Shown piece after piece: positions 1 to 4,475 of a stretch of DNA of 5,179 nucleotides (the first letter of the stretch is position 1; each line of letters begins with the position of its first letter). The translations under genes and the position numbers were made by a program. The notes beneath the pieces were generated by a model. The model worked only from the letters and a program-made list of their open reading frames with translations. It ran no database searches and was not told where the DNA came from. This stretch comes from Rhodospirillales bacterium (GTDB lineage Bacteria > Pseudomonadota > Alphaproteobacteria > UBA9219). The stretch spans positions 1 through 5,179 of the forward strand of contig JAATFY010000163.1 in assembly GCA_015654915.1 (NCBI GenBank), written 5' to 3'.

Positions 1-303
1 AAGAATTTCGACATTGATGTCGTTCTTGGCATCGATACGGCCCGCCTCAATCGCCTGCTGCAAGCGGCCAAGGTTAAGCTCGGCGTAATCCTTCGGGAAC
101 ATCGACACGAAGCCGCGCTTCGGCAGGCGGCGATGCAACGGCATCTGGCCACCCTCGAACCCACCCAGGCGAACGCCGGTGCGGGCCTTCTGGCCCTTCA
201 CGCCGCGGCCCGACGTCTTACCCTTGCCGGAGCCGATGCCGCGGCCGACGATCATGCGGCGATGACGCGCGCCTTCATTGTCACGAAGATCATTGAGTTT
301 CAT
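1..303 (-). CDS. rplO: 50S ribosomal protein L15, N-terminal part (runs off the left edge)
   Basis: Large-subunit protein L15, a late-assembly 23S rRNA-binding protein. The first 101 residues are visible and the frame is open to the window edge; the family is usually about 145-160 residues, so roughly the last third is missing. Translation from the ATG at 301-303 gives MKLNDLRDNEGARHRR, then the glycine/arginine/lysine-rich rRNA-binding tail (GRGIGSGKGKTSGRGVKGQK, residues 20-39) and the hallmark GGFEGGQMPLHRRLPKRGF (47-65). The start lies 1 nt after the rpmD stop. An AAGGA Shine-Dalgarno, 7 nt upstream, sits inside the last rpmD codons, so translation is probably coupled to L30. In spc operons secY normally follows, which would lie outside the window. 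Identification is very secure. Confidence 0.97.
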   Translation of the reverse strand, partial: MKLNDLRDNEGARHRRMIVGRGIGSGKGKTSGRGVKGQKARTGVRLGGFEGGQMPLHRRLPKRGFVSMFPKDYAELNLGRLQQAIEAGRIDAKNDINVEIL

Positions 304-304
304 T

Positions 305-502
305 TTATTTTCCTTCTCCCTCGATACGCACGAGATGGCGCACTTTGGTAATCATGCCGCGAACGGCGGGTGTGTCTTCAAGAACGCGCGTGCTGTGAAT
401 GCGCCCGAGGCCGAGGCCGCGGATGGTTTCGCGCATGCCCGGCGACTTGCGGTTTTCGCTGCCGATCTGGACAACGGTCAAAGTCTTTTTTGCGGCTGCC
501 AT
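305..502 (-). CDS. rpmD: 50S ribosomal protein L30
   Basis: Small large-subunit protein L30, 65 residues, close to the usual 58-65. Recognisable blocks are the opening strand KTLTVVQIGS (6-15), the helix with ETIRGLGLGRI (25-35), the HSTRVLEDTPAVRGMI segment (36-51) and the closing strand KVRHLVRIE (53-61). The RGLGLGRIH and LEDTPAVRGMI blocks are diagnostic for L30. It starts 12 nt after the rpsE stop, with AAGGGA as Shine-Dalgarno, and ends in TAA 1 nt before rplO. The last codons (EGEGK) also supply the purine-rich ribosome-binding site of rplO. L30 is dispensable or absent in some bacteria, so its presence in the standard slot is mildly informative about lineage. Confidence 0.96.
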   Translation of the reverse strand: MAAAKKTLTVVQIGSENRKSPGMRETIRGLGLGRIHSTRVLEDTPAVRGMITKVRHLVRIEGEGK

Positions 503-514
503 GATCGTGATCCC

Positions 515-1078
515 TTATTCTTTGCCTTCGAGTTGTTCGGCCTGCTTCTTGCCGAGGATTTCGTTGACCTTCTTGCCGCGACGCATCGCCACCGAACGCG
601 GGCTGGCCATTTTGTCGAGCGCCGCAAAGGTCGCCTTGATCATGTTGTGCGGGTTGCTTGAGCCAACCGACTTGGCAACCACGTCATGAACGCCGAGAGC
701 TTCGAACACAGCGCGCATCGGACCACCGGCGATGATGCCGGTACCGGCCGGAGCCGTGCGCAGAACGACTTTACCCGCGCCGAAACGGCCCTGAACGTCA
801 TGATGCAATGTACGGCCTTCACGCAAAGGAACGCGGCGCATGTTATGCTTGGCGTCTTCCGTGGCCTTGCGGATGGCTTCCGGCACTTCACGCGCCTTGC
901 CTGTGCCCATGCCGACTTTGCCCTTGCCGTCGCCGATGACAACGATTGCCGCCATGGCAAAGCGTTTACCGCCCTTGACCACCTTGGCAACGCGATTGAT
1001 GCCGACGAGCTTTTCAATAAGCTCGTTGCCTTCGCGGTCGTCTTTGTCGTCGCTCTTCTTTCGTTCAGGCTTCGCCAT
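515..1078 (-). CDS. rpsE: 30S ribosomal protein S5
   Basis: Small-subunit protein S5, which lies near the decoding centre and the mRNA entrance and affects translational accuracy. Length is 187 residues against about 165-200 in the family. A charged N-terminal tail (1-18) precedes the double-stranded-RNA-binding-like S5 N-terminal domain (about 19-82), which contains KGGKRFAMAAIVVIGDGKGK (35-54) and TGKAREVPEAIRKA (59-72). The C-terminal domain follows, with RTAPAGTGIIAGGPMRAVFEALG (107-129) and the KSVGSSNPHNMIKAT block (136-150). At two places where many S5 proteins have phenylalanine (RFSF, VGFG) this one has methionine. The start is 15 nt after the rplR stop with an AAGGGGA Shine-Dalgarno; the stop is TAA. 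Identification is secure. Confidence 0.98.
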   Translation of the reverse strand: MAKPERKKSDDKDDREGNELIEKLVGINRVAKVVKGGKRFAMAAIVVIGDGKGKVGMGTGKAREVPEAIRKATEDAKHNMRRVPLREGRTLHHDVQGRFGAGKVVLRTAPAGTGIIAGGPMRAVFEALGVHDVVAKSVGSSNPHNMIKATFAALDKMASPRSVAMRRGKKVNEILGKKQAEQLEGKE

Positions 1079-1093
1079 TACTTTTCCCCTTGA

Positions 1094-1456
1094 TTAAAAT
1101 TCCAAGCCGGCTTTACGCGCGGCTTCGGCCAGTTCCTTGACACGTCCGTGATAGAGATATCCGCCACGGTCGAACACGACTGCCTTGATACCTACCTTAA
1201 CGGCACGCTCGGCGATCAGCTCGCCCACTGTTTTCGCGGCATCCTTGTTGGCGCCGGTCTTGAGCTTCTTGCGCATATCGGCTTCGACGCTCGATGCCGC
1301 GACCAAGGTCTTGCCGGCGCGATCATCGATGATCTGCGCCGAAATGTGGCGGCCCGAACGGTGGATCGACAGGCGCAAACGTCCGTGCGACTTCTGCCGG
1401 ATCTGGTACCGGTTACGCGCCGCGCGGCGGTGATGAAGTTCTTTCGTGCTCAACAT
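1094..1456 (-). CDS. rplR: 50S ribosomal protein L18
   Basis: L18 binds 5S rRNA with L5 and helps form the central protuberance of the large subunit. Length is 120 residues, typical for alphaproteobacteria. The basic N-terminus (HHRRAARNRYQIR, 8-20) is followed by the RLRLSIHRSGRHISAQIIDD strand pair (26-45), ASSVEADMR (54-62), the GELIAERAVKVGI helix (78-90) and the signature VVFDRGGYLYHGRVKELAEAAR (93-114). I chose the ATG at 1454-1456 because L18 homology begins there and AGAGGT lies 5 nt upstream. The frame is open further upstream to 1540, but that stretch only reads through a palindromic repeat. It is separated from rplF by an unusually long 93-nt gap. The stop is TAA. Confidence 0.97.
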   Translation of the reverse strand: MLSTKELHHRRAARNRYQIRQKSHGRLRLSIHRSGRHISAQIIDDRAGKTLVAASSVEADMRKKLKTGANKDAAKTVGELIAERAVKVGIKAVVFDRGGYLYHGRVKELAEAARKAGLEF

Positions 1457-1473
1457 AGTAACCTCTGTTTCTA

Positions 1474-1512
1474 TTCTAGATCCCCGCCTTCGCGGGGATA
1501 AGGCTTTTCTAG
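1474..1512. repeat. REP/dRS3-like insertion candidate: palindrome with flanking TTCTAG direct repeats
   Basis: Between rplF and rplR a perfect 20-bp inverted repeat occupies 1480-1499: arm ATCCCCGC, 4-nt loop, arm GCGGGGAT. The hexamer TTCTAG occurs on both sides in direct orientation (1474-1479 and 1507-1512), as a target-site duplication would. The architecture, ATCCCC plus 8 nt plus GGGGAT, resembles the 20-bp dRS3 repeats of Neisseria (ATTCCC plus 8 nt plus GGGAAT) and similar short palindromes scattered in many proteobacterial genomes. That kinship is inferred from form only; copy number cannot be seen in one window. On the minus-strand mRNA it would fold as a stable hairpin just upstream of the rplR ribosome-binding site. 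No U-tract follows it, so it is not an intrinsic terminator. Confidence 0.6.
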
Positions 1513-1517
1513 GTTCT

Positions 1518-1532
1518 CGCCGCTTTGCGGCG
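1518..1532. repeat. Second small hairpin in the rplF-rplR gap
   Basis: A perfect 6-bp inverted repeat, CGCCGC - 3-nt loop - GCGGCG, lies 17 nt downstream of the rplF stop in transcription order. In RNA it would form a short, GC-rich hairpin ahead of the larger palindrome at 1480-1499. No run of U follows on the minus strand, so a terminator role is unlikely. Together the two hairpins fill most of the only long untranslated spacer in the spc part of the operon. An mRNA processing or stability role is possible but unproven. Confidence 0.45.
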
Positions 1533-1549
1533 CTCACCAAGAAAGCGCC

Positions 1550-2083
1550 TTATTTCTTCTTGCCTTCTTTACGGCGAACGCGTTCGCCCTGATAGCGAAT
1601 GCCTTTGCCCTTGTATGGTTCCGGCTTCTTGAAGCCGCGAATTTCCGCGGCAACCTGACCGACCTTTTGTTTATCGACGCCTGTGATCGAAATCAGAGTG
1701 GGCTTTTCAGCCTTGATCGTGATGCCTTCCGGCATGGTGTATTTTACTTCGTGGCTGAAACCGAGCTGAAGCACGAGATCCTTGCCCTGTACGGCGGCAC
1801 GAAATCCTACGCCTTCAATCTCAAGTGTTTCTTTAAAGCCGTCGGTTACGCCCTTGACCATATTGTTAATATTATTACGAGTTGTACCCCAAAGGACTCG
1901 TGCACGCGAGCTATCCTGATGCATGCTGATGGCGACCTTGCCTTCGGCCACTTTCACCTCGAGTTCCGCAGGGAACACGAGCGACAAGTTGCCCATCTTG
2001 CCTTTGACGGCGACGGTCTGGCCTTTGACTTCGGCGGTAACGCCTTGCGGCAGAGCTACCGGATATTTGCCAACACGTGACAT
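1550..2083 (-). CDS. rplF: 50S ribosomal protein L6
   Basis: L6 binds 23S rRNA near the factor-binding and sarcin-ricin region of the large subunit. Length is 177 residues, exactly typical. Two L6 repeats are visible: the first begins MSRVGKYPVALPQGV (1-15) and includes the RARVLWGTTRNNINNMVKGV block (60-79); the second includes LEIEGVGFRAAVQGKDLVL (87-105) and LGFSHEV (107-113). The C-terminal L6 signature KKPEPYKGKGIRYQGE (152-167) precedes a basic tail RVRRKEGKKK. The start is 17 nt after the rpsH stop with GAGGGAAC as Shine-Dalgarno; the stop is TAA. The following 93-nt gap to rplR is atypically long for this operon. Identification is secure. Confidence 0.98.
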   Translation of the reverse strand: MSRVGKYPVALPQGVTAEVKGQTVAVKGKMGNLSLVFPAELEVKVAEGKVAISMHQDSSRARVLWGTTRNNINNMVKGVTDGFKETLEIEGVGFRAAVQGKDLVLQLGFSHEVKYTMPEGITIKAEKPTLISITGVDKQKVGQVAAEIRGFKKPEPYKGKGIRYQGERVRRKEGKKK

Positions 2084-2100
2084 TTTGTTCCCTCAGTTCC

Positions 2101-2499
2101 TTAGAATATGCGGCACAGGATTTCGCCGCCGACATGCTGCGCGCGCGCTTCGTTATCCGAAAGCACGCCACGCGGCGTCGACAATATCGAAACACCCAAA
2201 CCATTGAACACGCGGCCCAGATCCTTGATGCCGGCGTAAACGCGGCGGCCGGGGGTCGAGACGCGTTCGATCTTGCGGATGGCGCCTTCGCCTTCATGGT
2301 ACTTCAGCTCGATTTCCAGCACAGGCTGGTTCGATTTATGCTGCACCTCGGTGAAGCCGCGGATATAGCCTTCGCGCTGCATGGCCTCGAGGACGTTCTT
2401 GCGGAACGACGACGACGGACACGAAACAACCGCGAGACCGGCCATCTGGCCGTTGCGGATGCGGGTCAGCATATCCCCTAATGTATCGCTCATGGACAT
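2101..2499 (-). CDS. rpsH: 30S ribosomal protein S8
   Basis: S8 is a primary 16S rRNA-binding protein of the small-subunit platform and, in E. coli, the translational repressor of the spc operon. Length is 132 residues, normal for the family. The N-terminal domain opens with MSMSDTLGDMLTRIRNGQ (1-18) and has SSSFRKNVLEAMQREGYI (29-46). The C-terminal domain has RKIERVSTPGRRVYAG (75-90) and GVSILSTPRGVLSDNEAR (102-119), ending GGEILCRIF. I took the first ATG (2497-2499); a second at 2491-2493 is possible but farther from the G-rich Shine-Dalgarno (AAGGGGGG) overlapping the rpsN stop. The gap to rpsN is 14 nt. The stop is TAA. Whether S8 autoregulates this operon cannot be judged from the sequence alone. 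Confidence 0.97.
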   Translation of the reverse strand: MSMSDTLGDMLTRIRNGQMAGLAVVSCPSSSFRKNVLEAMQREGYIRGFTEVQHKSNQPVLEIELKYHEGEGAIRKIERVSTPGRRVYAGIKDLGRVFNGLGVSILSTPRGVLSDNEARAQHVGGEILCRIF

Positions 2500-2513
2500 T
2501 CGTGTGTCCCCCC

Positions 2514-2819
2514 TTACCAGCTTGACTTGACGACGCCGGGAATCTGGCCGGCGGAGGCCAGTTCACGGATCTTGATGCGGCATAACTTGAATTTGCGGTA
2601 GACGCCGCGCGGACGGCCGGTCAGTTCGCAACGGCTGTGCAGGCGCACGGCGCTGGAATTACGCGGCAGCTTCGCCAGCTTCATCATCGCCGTAAAGCGG
2701 TCTTCCATGGAGGTTTCCTTGTCCATGATGATCGCTTTCAGCTTGGCGCGACGAGCTTTGTACTGCTTCGTCAGCTTCTGCCGTGTTTCCTGTTTCTTGA
2801 TCAAGCAAAGTTTTGCCAT
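2514..2819 (-). CDS. rpsN: 30S ribosomal protein S14, long zinc-free form
   Basis: S14 binds 16S rRNA in the small-subunit head. Length is 101 residues, the long proteobacterial form. It lacks the paired CxxC zinc ribbon of the 61-residue type; the two cysteines near residues 64 and 80 do not make that motif. Recognisable parts are the N-terminal basic helix QYKARRAKLKAIIMD (19-33), the KLAKLPRNSS linker (47-56), and the conserved RCELTGRPRGVYRKF (63-77) and CRIKIRELASAGQIPGVVKSSW (80-101) blocks. The start at 2817-2819 is fixed by MAKLCLIKKQ homology and by a near-perfect TAAGGAGA just upstream; an in-frame ATG at 2885 would extend far into rplE without support. The stop is TAA. Confidence 0.98.
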   Translation of the reverse strand: MAKLCLIKKQETRQKLTKQYKARRAKLKAIIMDKETSMEDRFTAMMKLAKLPRNSSAVRLHSRCELTGRPRGVYRKFKLCRIKIRELASAGQIPGVVKSSW

Positions 2820-2827
2820 AGGTTCTT

Positions 2828-2835
2828 TCTCCTTA
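2828..2835 (-). promoter_or_regulatory. Ribosome-binding site deciding the rpsN start
   Basis: On the minus strand this reads TAAGGAGA, a near-consensus Shine-Dalgarno whose TAA is also the stop codon of rplE. It lies about 8-9 nt before the ATG at 2819. It supports the 101-residue S14 start over the longer in-frame alternative and implies stop-start coupling between L5 and S14. Confidence 0.8.
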
Positions 2836-3399
2836 ATTCTGGAACGGCATATTGAAACCGCGCAACAATTCGCGGGCTTCGTCATCCGTTTTTGCGGTGG
2901 TGCATATCACGATGTCCATGCCGCGGATTTCATCGATCTTGTCGTAATCGACTTCGGGGAACACGATCTGTTCCTTGCGGCCGAGCGCGTAGTTCCCCTG
3001 CCCTTCGAAGCTGCGTGGTGATACGCCACGGAAGTCGCGGACGCGCGGCAAGGCGATATTCACCAGCCGGTCGAGGAATTCGTACATCTTCTCGCGGCGC
3101 AAGGTGACCTTGCAACCGATGCCGAGGCCGCCGCGCAACTTGAAGGTCGCGATCGCCTTCTTGGCTTTCGTGATCACCGGTTTCTGGCCTGCGATCAGGG
3201 CGTGCTGGTCGGCAGCGCTCTTGGTCTTCTTGCTGTCGTTGACGGCTTCGCCAACGCCCATGTTGATGACGATTTTCTCCAGGCGCGGCACCTGCAGAGA
3301 ATTCGTGTAGCCGAACTTCTTCAAAAGCTCCGGCTTCACCACTTCCTGGTAGTGCGTCCGCAGGCGCGGCGTGTATCTGTCTTTCTTTGCTGCAACCAT
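2833..3399 (-). CDS. rplE: 50S ribosomal protein L5
   Basis: L5 binds 5S rRNA and contacts P-site tRNA from the central protuberance. Length is 188 residues against the usual 178-187. Visible blocks: RLRTHYQEVVKPELLKKFGY (12-31), PRLEKIVINMGVGEAVNDSK (38-57), AGQKPVITKAKKAIATFKLR (70-89), MYEFLDRLVNIALPRVRDFRG (105-125), GNYALGRKEQIVFPE (135-149) and GMDIVICTTAKTDDEARELL (160-179). At residues 90-95 it reads GGLGIG, where most L5 proteins have a G-x-P-I-G motif, so the normally conserved proline is glycine. The start at 3397-3399 is set by GAGGAAC 7-8 nt upstream; the longer in-frame ATG at 3441 would overlap rplX by 32 nt. The stop is TAA. Confidence 0.98.
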   Translation of the reverse strand: MVAAKKDRYTPRLRTHYQEVVKPELLKKFGYTNSLQVPRLEKIVINMGVGEAVNDSKKTKSAADQHALIAGQKPVITKAKKAIATFKLRGGLGIGCKVTLRREKMYEFLDRLVNIALPRVRDFRGVSPRSFEGQGNYALGRKEQIVFPEVDYDKIDEIRGMDIVICTTAKTDDEARELLRGFNMPFQN

Positions 3400-3404
3400 T
3401 TTCA

Positions 3405-3411
3405 GTTCCTC
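3405..3411 (-). promoter_or_regulatory. Ribosome-binding site deciding the rplE start
   Basis: On the minus strand this reads GAGGAAC and overlaps the TGA stop of rplX (3410-3412). It sits at normal distance from the ATG at 3399. It favours the 188-residue L5 over a 202-residue reading that starts inside rplX, and suggests coupled translation of L24 and L5. Confidence 0.75.
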
Positions 3412-3727
3412 AATCGATGACTTCGCCGGAGCGTTTTGCAAAACGTACTTTGGTGTCCTTCACCATCTTGAAGCCGACACGTACCGGCTTGTTGTCCTTG
3501 GGGTCGATATGCGCGACGTTCGACGCGTGGATCGACGCTTCCATATGCTTGATCCCGCCCTGATCCTTCTGCGAAGCCTTGGCATGACGGGTCACCATGT
3601 TCACGCCTGCGACGATCACGCGGTTTTCCTTGGGCATAACGGCCGTTACTTCACCGATCTTGCCTTTATCCTTGCCGGCGATGACGATCACGCGGTCTTT
3701 CTTCTTGATTTTCATCTTCATGCCCAT
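3410..3727 (-). CDS. rplX: 50S ribosomal protein L24
   Basis: L24 is an assembly-initiating protein binding the 5' part of 23S rRNA near the exit tunnel. From the ATG at 3725-3727 it has 105 residues, a standard length. The N-terminal KOW fold is clear: KIKKKDRVIVIAGKDKGKIG (6-25) with the glycine-rich turn, then VTAVMPKENRVIVAGVNMVTRH (27-48). The C-terminal part has IDPKDNKPVRVGFKM (74-88). Starts are crowded: a GTG at 3730 overlaps the rplN stop as GTGA, the ATG at 3727 overlaps it as TGATG, and ATGs follow at 3721 and 3715. AGAGGTG is best spaced for the ATG at 3727. The stop is TGA. The protein is secure; the exact N-terminus is not. Confidence 0.96.
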   Translation of the reverse strand: MGMKMKIKKKDRVIVIAGKDKGKIGEVTAVMPKENRVIVAGVNMVTRHAKASQKDQGGIKHMEASIHASNVAHIDPKDNKPVRVGFKMVKDTKVRFAKRSGEVID

Positions 3728-4095
3728 CACAGCACCTCTTCAGCCAACGAGATAATTTTCATGAAGCCGAGGTTACGCAACTCGCGCGTCACCGGTCCGA
3801 AGATGCGGGTGCCGATCGGCTCCATTTCCTTGTTGATCAGCACGGCGGCGTTGCTGTCGAAACGGATCAGTGTGCCGTCCTTGCGGCGCAGGGCCACTTT
3901 CTGGCGCACGATCACGGCCTTGTGCACATCGCCCTTCTTGACGCGGCCGCGCGGAATGGCGTCCTTGATCGACACGACGATAACGTCGCCGATACCGGCT
4001 ACCCTGCGTTTCGAACCGCCAAGCACCTTGAGGCAGTAGACGGCTTTCGCGCCGCTATTGTCTGCCACATCAAGGACTGATTCCATCTGGATCAT
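3727..4095 (-). CDS. rplN: 50S ribosomal protein L14
   Basis: L14 contacts 23S rRNA at the subunit interface and forms an intersubunit bridge. Length is 122 residues, exactly typical. The sequence opens MIQMESVLDVADNSGAK (1-17), continues KVLGGSKRRVAGIGDVIVVS (23-42) and the signature KDAIPRGRVKKGDVHKAVIVR (44-64), then GTLIRFDSNAAVLIN (74-88) and GTRIFGPVTRELR (95-107), ending FMKIISLAEEVL. The start is 18 nt after the stop of the unknown small gene with GAGGAA upstream; its stop TGA overlaps the rplX start. In E. coli rplN is the first gene of the spc operon, so the inserted gene just upstream lies on a known operon boundary. By hand count GC is about 64% over 3781-4020. Confidence 0.98.
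   Translation of the reverse strand: MIQMESVLDVADNSGAKAVYCLKVLGGSKRRVAGIGDVIVVSIKDAIPRGRVKKGDVHKAVIVRQKVALRRKDGTLIRFDSNAAVLINKEMEPIGTRIFGPVTRELRNLGFMKIISLAEEVL
3733..3739 (-). promoter_or_regulatory. Ribosome-binding site for rplX inside the rplN end
   Basis: On the minus strand this reads AGAGGTG, encoded within the last codons of rplN. Its GAGG core is 7 nt from the ATG at 3727, only 4 nt from the GTG at 3730, and 13 nt from the ATG at 3721. It therefore argues for the start at 3727 and a 1-nt TGATG overlap between L14 and L24. Confidence 0.65.
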
Positions 4096-4113
4096 GACTT
4101 AAGTTCCTCAGTT

Positions 4114-4434
4114 CTATCCCAAAATGTTAACGTCAACCGTCAACGTCTGACGGCGTACCGCGTCCGCCCTGACCGCAACGGCAAAATTCAAAGCCGTGTC
4201 TTCGTCAGGAAAATTAGCCATAAACATACCTTCGCCCGCCCCATATGATTTGCCGTTATAAGAAGTGACGATATTGTGCCGGCTGGTATCATTCGGGTAA
4301 CGCAATCCGATAACCGACGATGCCCGATAGGCAGCATTTTCGCCACGCACGGCTGTCGCATGTGCGTTCAAAAATTTCTGCACCGTAGGCCGTTGACCTA
4401 CCGCACGAACAGATACGGAGTGAAGGCTACTCAT
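4114..4434 (-). CDS. Unrecognised 106-residue protein inserted between rpsQ and rplN
   Basis: I do not recognise this protein. From the ATG at 4432-4434 it has 106 residues; the same frame is open upstream to 4509 but would overlap rpsQ and lacks a Shine-Dalgarno there. No signal peptide, membrane segment, cysteine or zinc motif is visible. The pattern looks globular and soluble: a likely strand HSVSVRAV (5-12), helix PTVQKFLNAHATAV (16-29), strands near SSVIGLRY and HNIVTSY, then a strand GMFMANF, helix DEDTALNFAVAVRADAV and final strand LTVDVNIL. A strand-helix-strand end of this kind could be ferredoxin-like, but that is only inference. Its ribosome-binding site is weak (AAGG 13 nt away), unlike its neighbours. 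Five of six leucines are TTG and none is CTG. It stops at TAG, 18 nt before rplN, with a backup TGA two codons later. It is probably a real gene, expressed below ribosomal level. Confidence 0.62.
   Translation of the reverse strand: MSSLHSVSVRAVGQRPTVQKFLNAHATAVRGENAAYRASSVIGLRYPNDTSRHNIVTSYNGKSYGAGEGMFMANFPDEDTALNFAVAVRADAVRRQTLTVDVNILG
4131..4144 (-). repeat. Tandem GTTGACG repeat at the 3' end of the unknown gene
   Basis: On the minus strand GTTGACG occurs twice head-to-tail, encoding part of TLTVDVN at the end of the unknown gene and lying about 36-50 nt before the rplN start. Each copy contains TTGACG, close to a sigma-70 -35 box. I see no convincing -10 box at 16-18 nt from either copy, so I report it as a repeat and not as a promoter. 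Confidence 0.4.
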
Positions 4435-4456
4435 TTTGCTGCTTTGACCTTTTTCT

Positions 4457-4475
4457 CTGCTGTCTCTTACAGCAG
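4457..4475. repeat. Hairpin straddling the rpsQ stop codon
   Basis: On the minus strand CTGCTGT - AAGAG - ACAGCAG forms a perfect 7-bp stem with a 5-nt loop. The rpsQ stop TAA spans the end of the first arm and the start of the loop. What follows is purine-rich (AGAAAAAGG), with no U-tract, so it does not look like an intrinsic terminator. It lies at the S10/spc boundary, directly before the unknown gene, and could mark an mRNA end after processing or reduce ribosome re-initiation. Confidence 0.5.

Noticed and set aside
1480..1499. Intrinsic terminator between rplF and rplR
   Set aside because: The stem is strong, but no U-tract follows it in the transcribed direction, and termination here would cut off essential downstream genes.
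1457..1540. N-terminal extension of L18 by 28 codons
   Set aside because: It only translates the palindromic repeat; L18 homology and the Shine-Dalgarno both point to the ATG at 1456.
1635..1650. CCGCG/CGCGG inverted repeat in rplF
   Set aside because: It is a short stem inside conserved L6 codons and is best explained by chance in GC-rich coding sequence.
3390..3430. S8-binding translational operator near the rplE start, as in E. coli
   Set aside because: I could not fold a structure matching the known S8 target by eye, so the site is not supported here.
3371..4039. Plus-strand open frame of 222 codons
   Set aside because: It lies fully antisense to rplX and rplN, has no family resemblance or ribosome-binding site, and is the kind of mirror frame expected opposite GC-rich conserved genes.
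4131..4136. spc promoter with TTGACG as -35 box
   Set aside because: No acceptable -10 hexamer lies at 16-18 nt; ATAGAA is only 13 nt away.
4114..4434. Unknown gene as clear horizontal transfer on the basis of GC
   Set aside because: Its roughly 51% GC is lower than rplN but equal to neighbouring rpsQ, so composition alone does not mark it as foreign.
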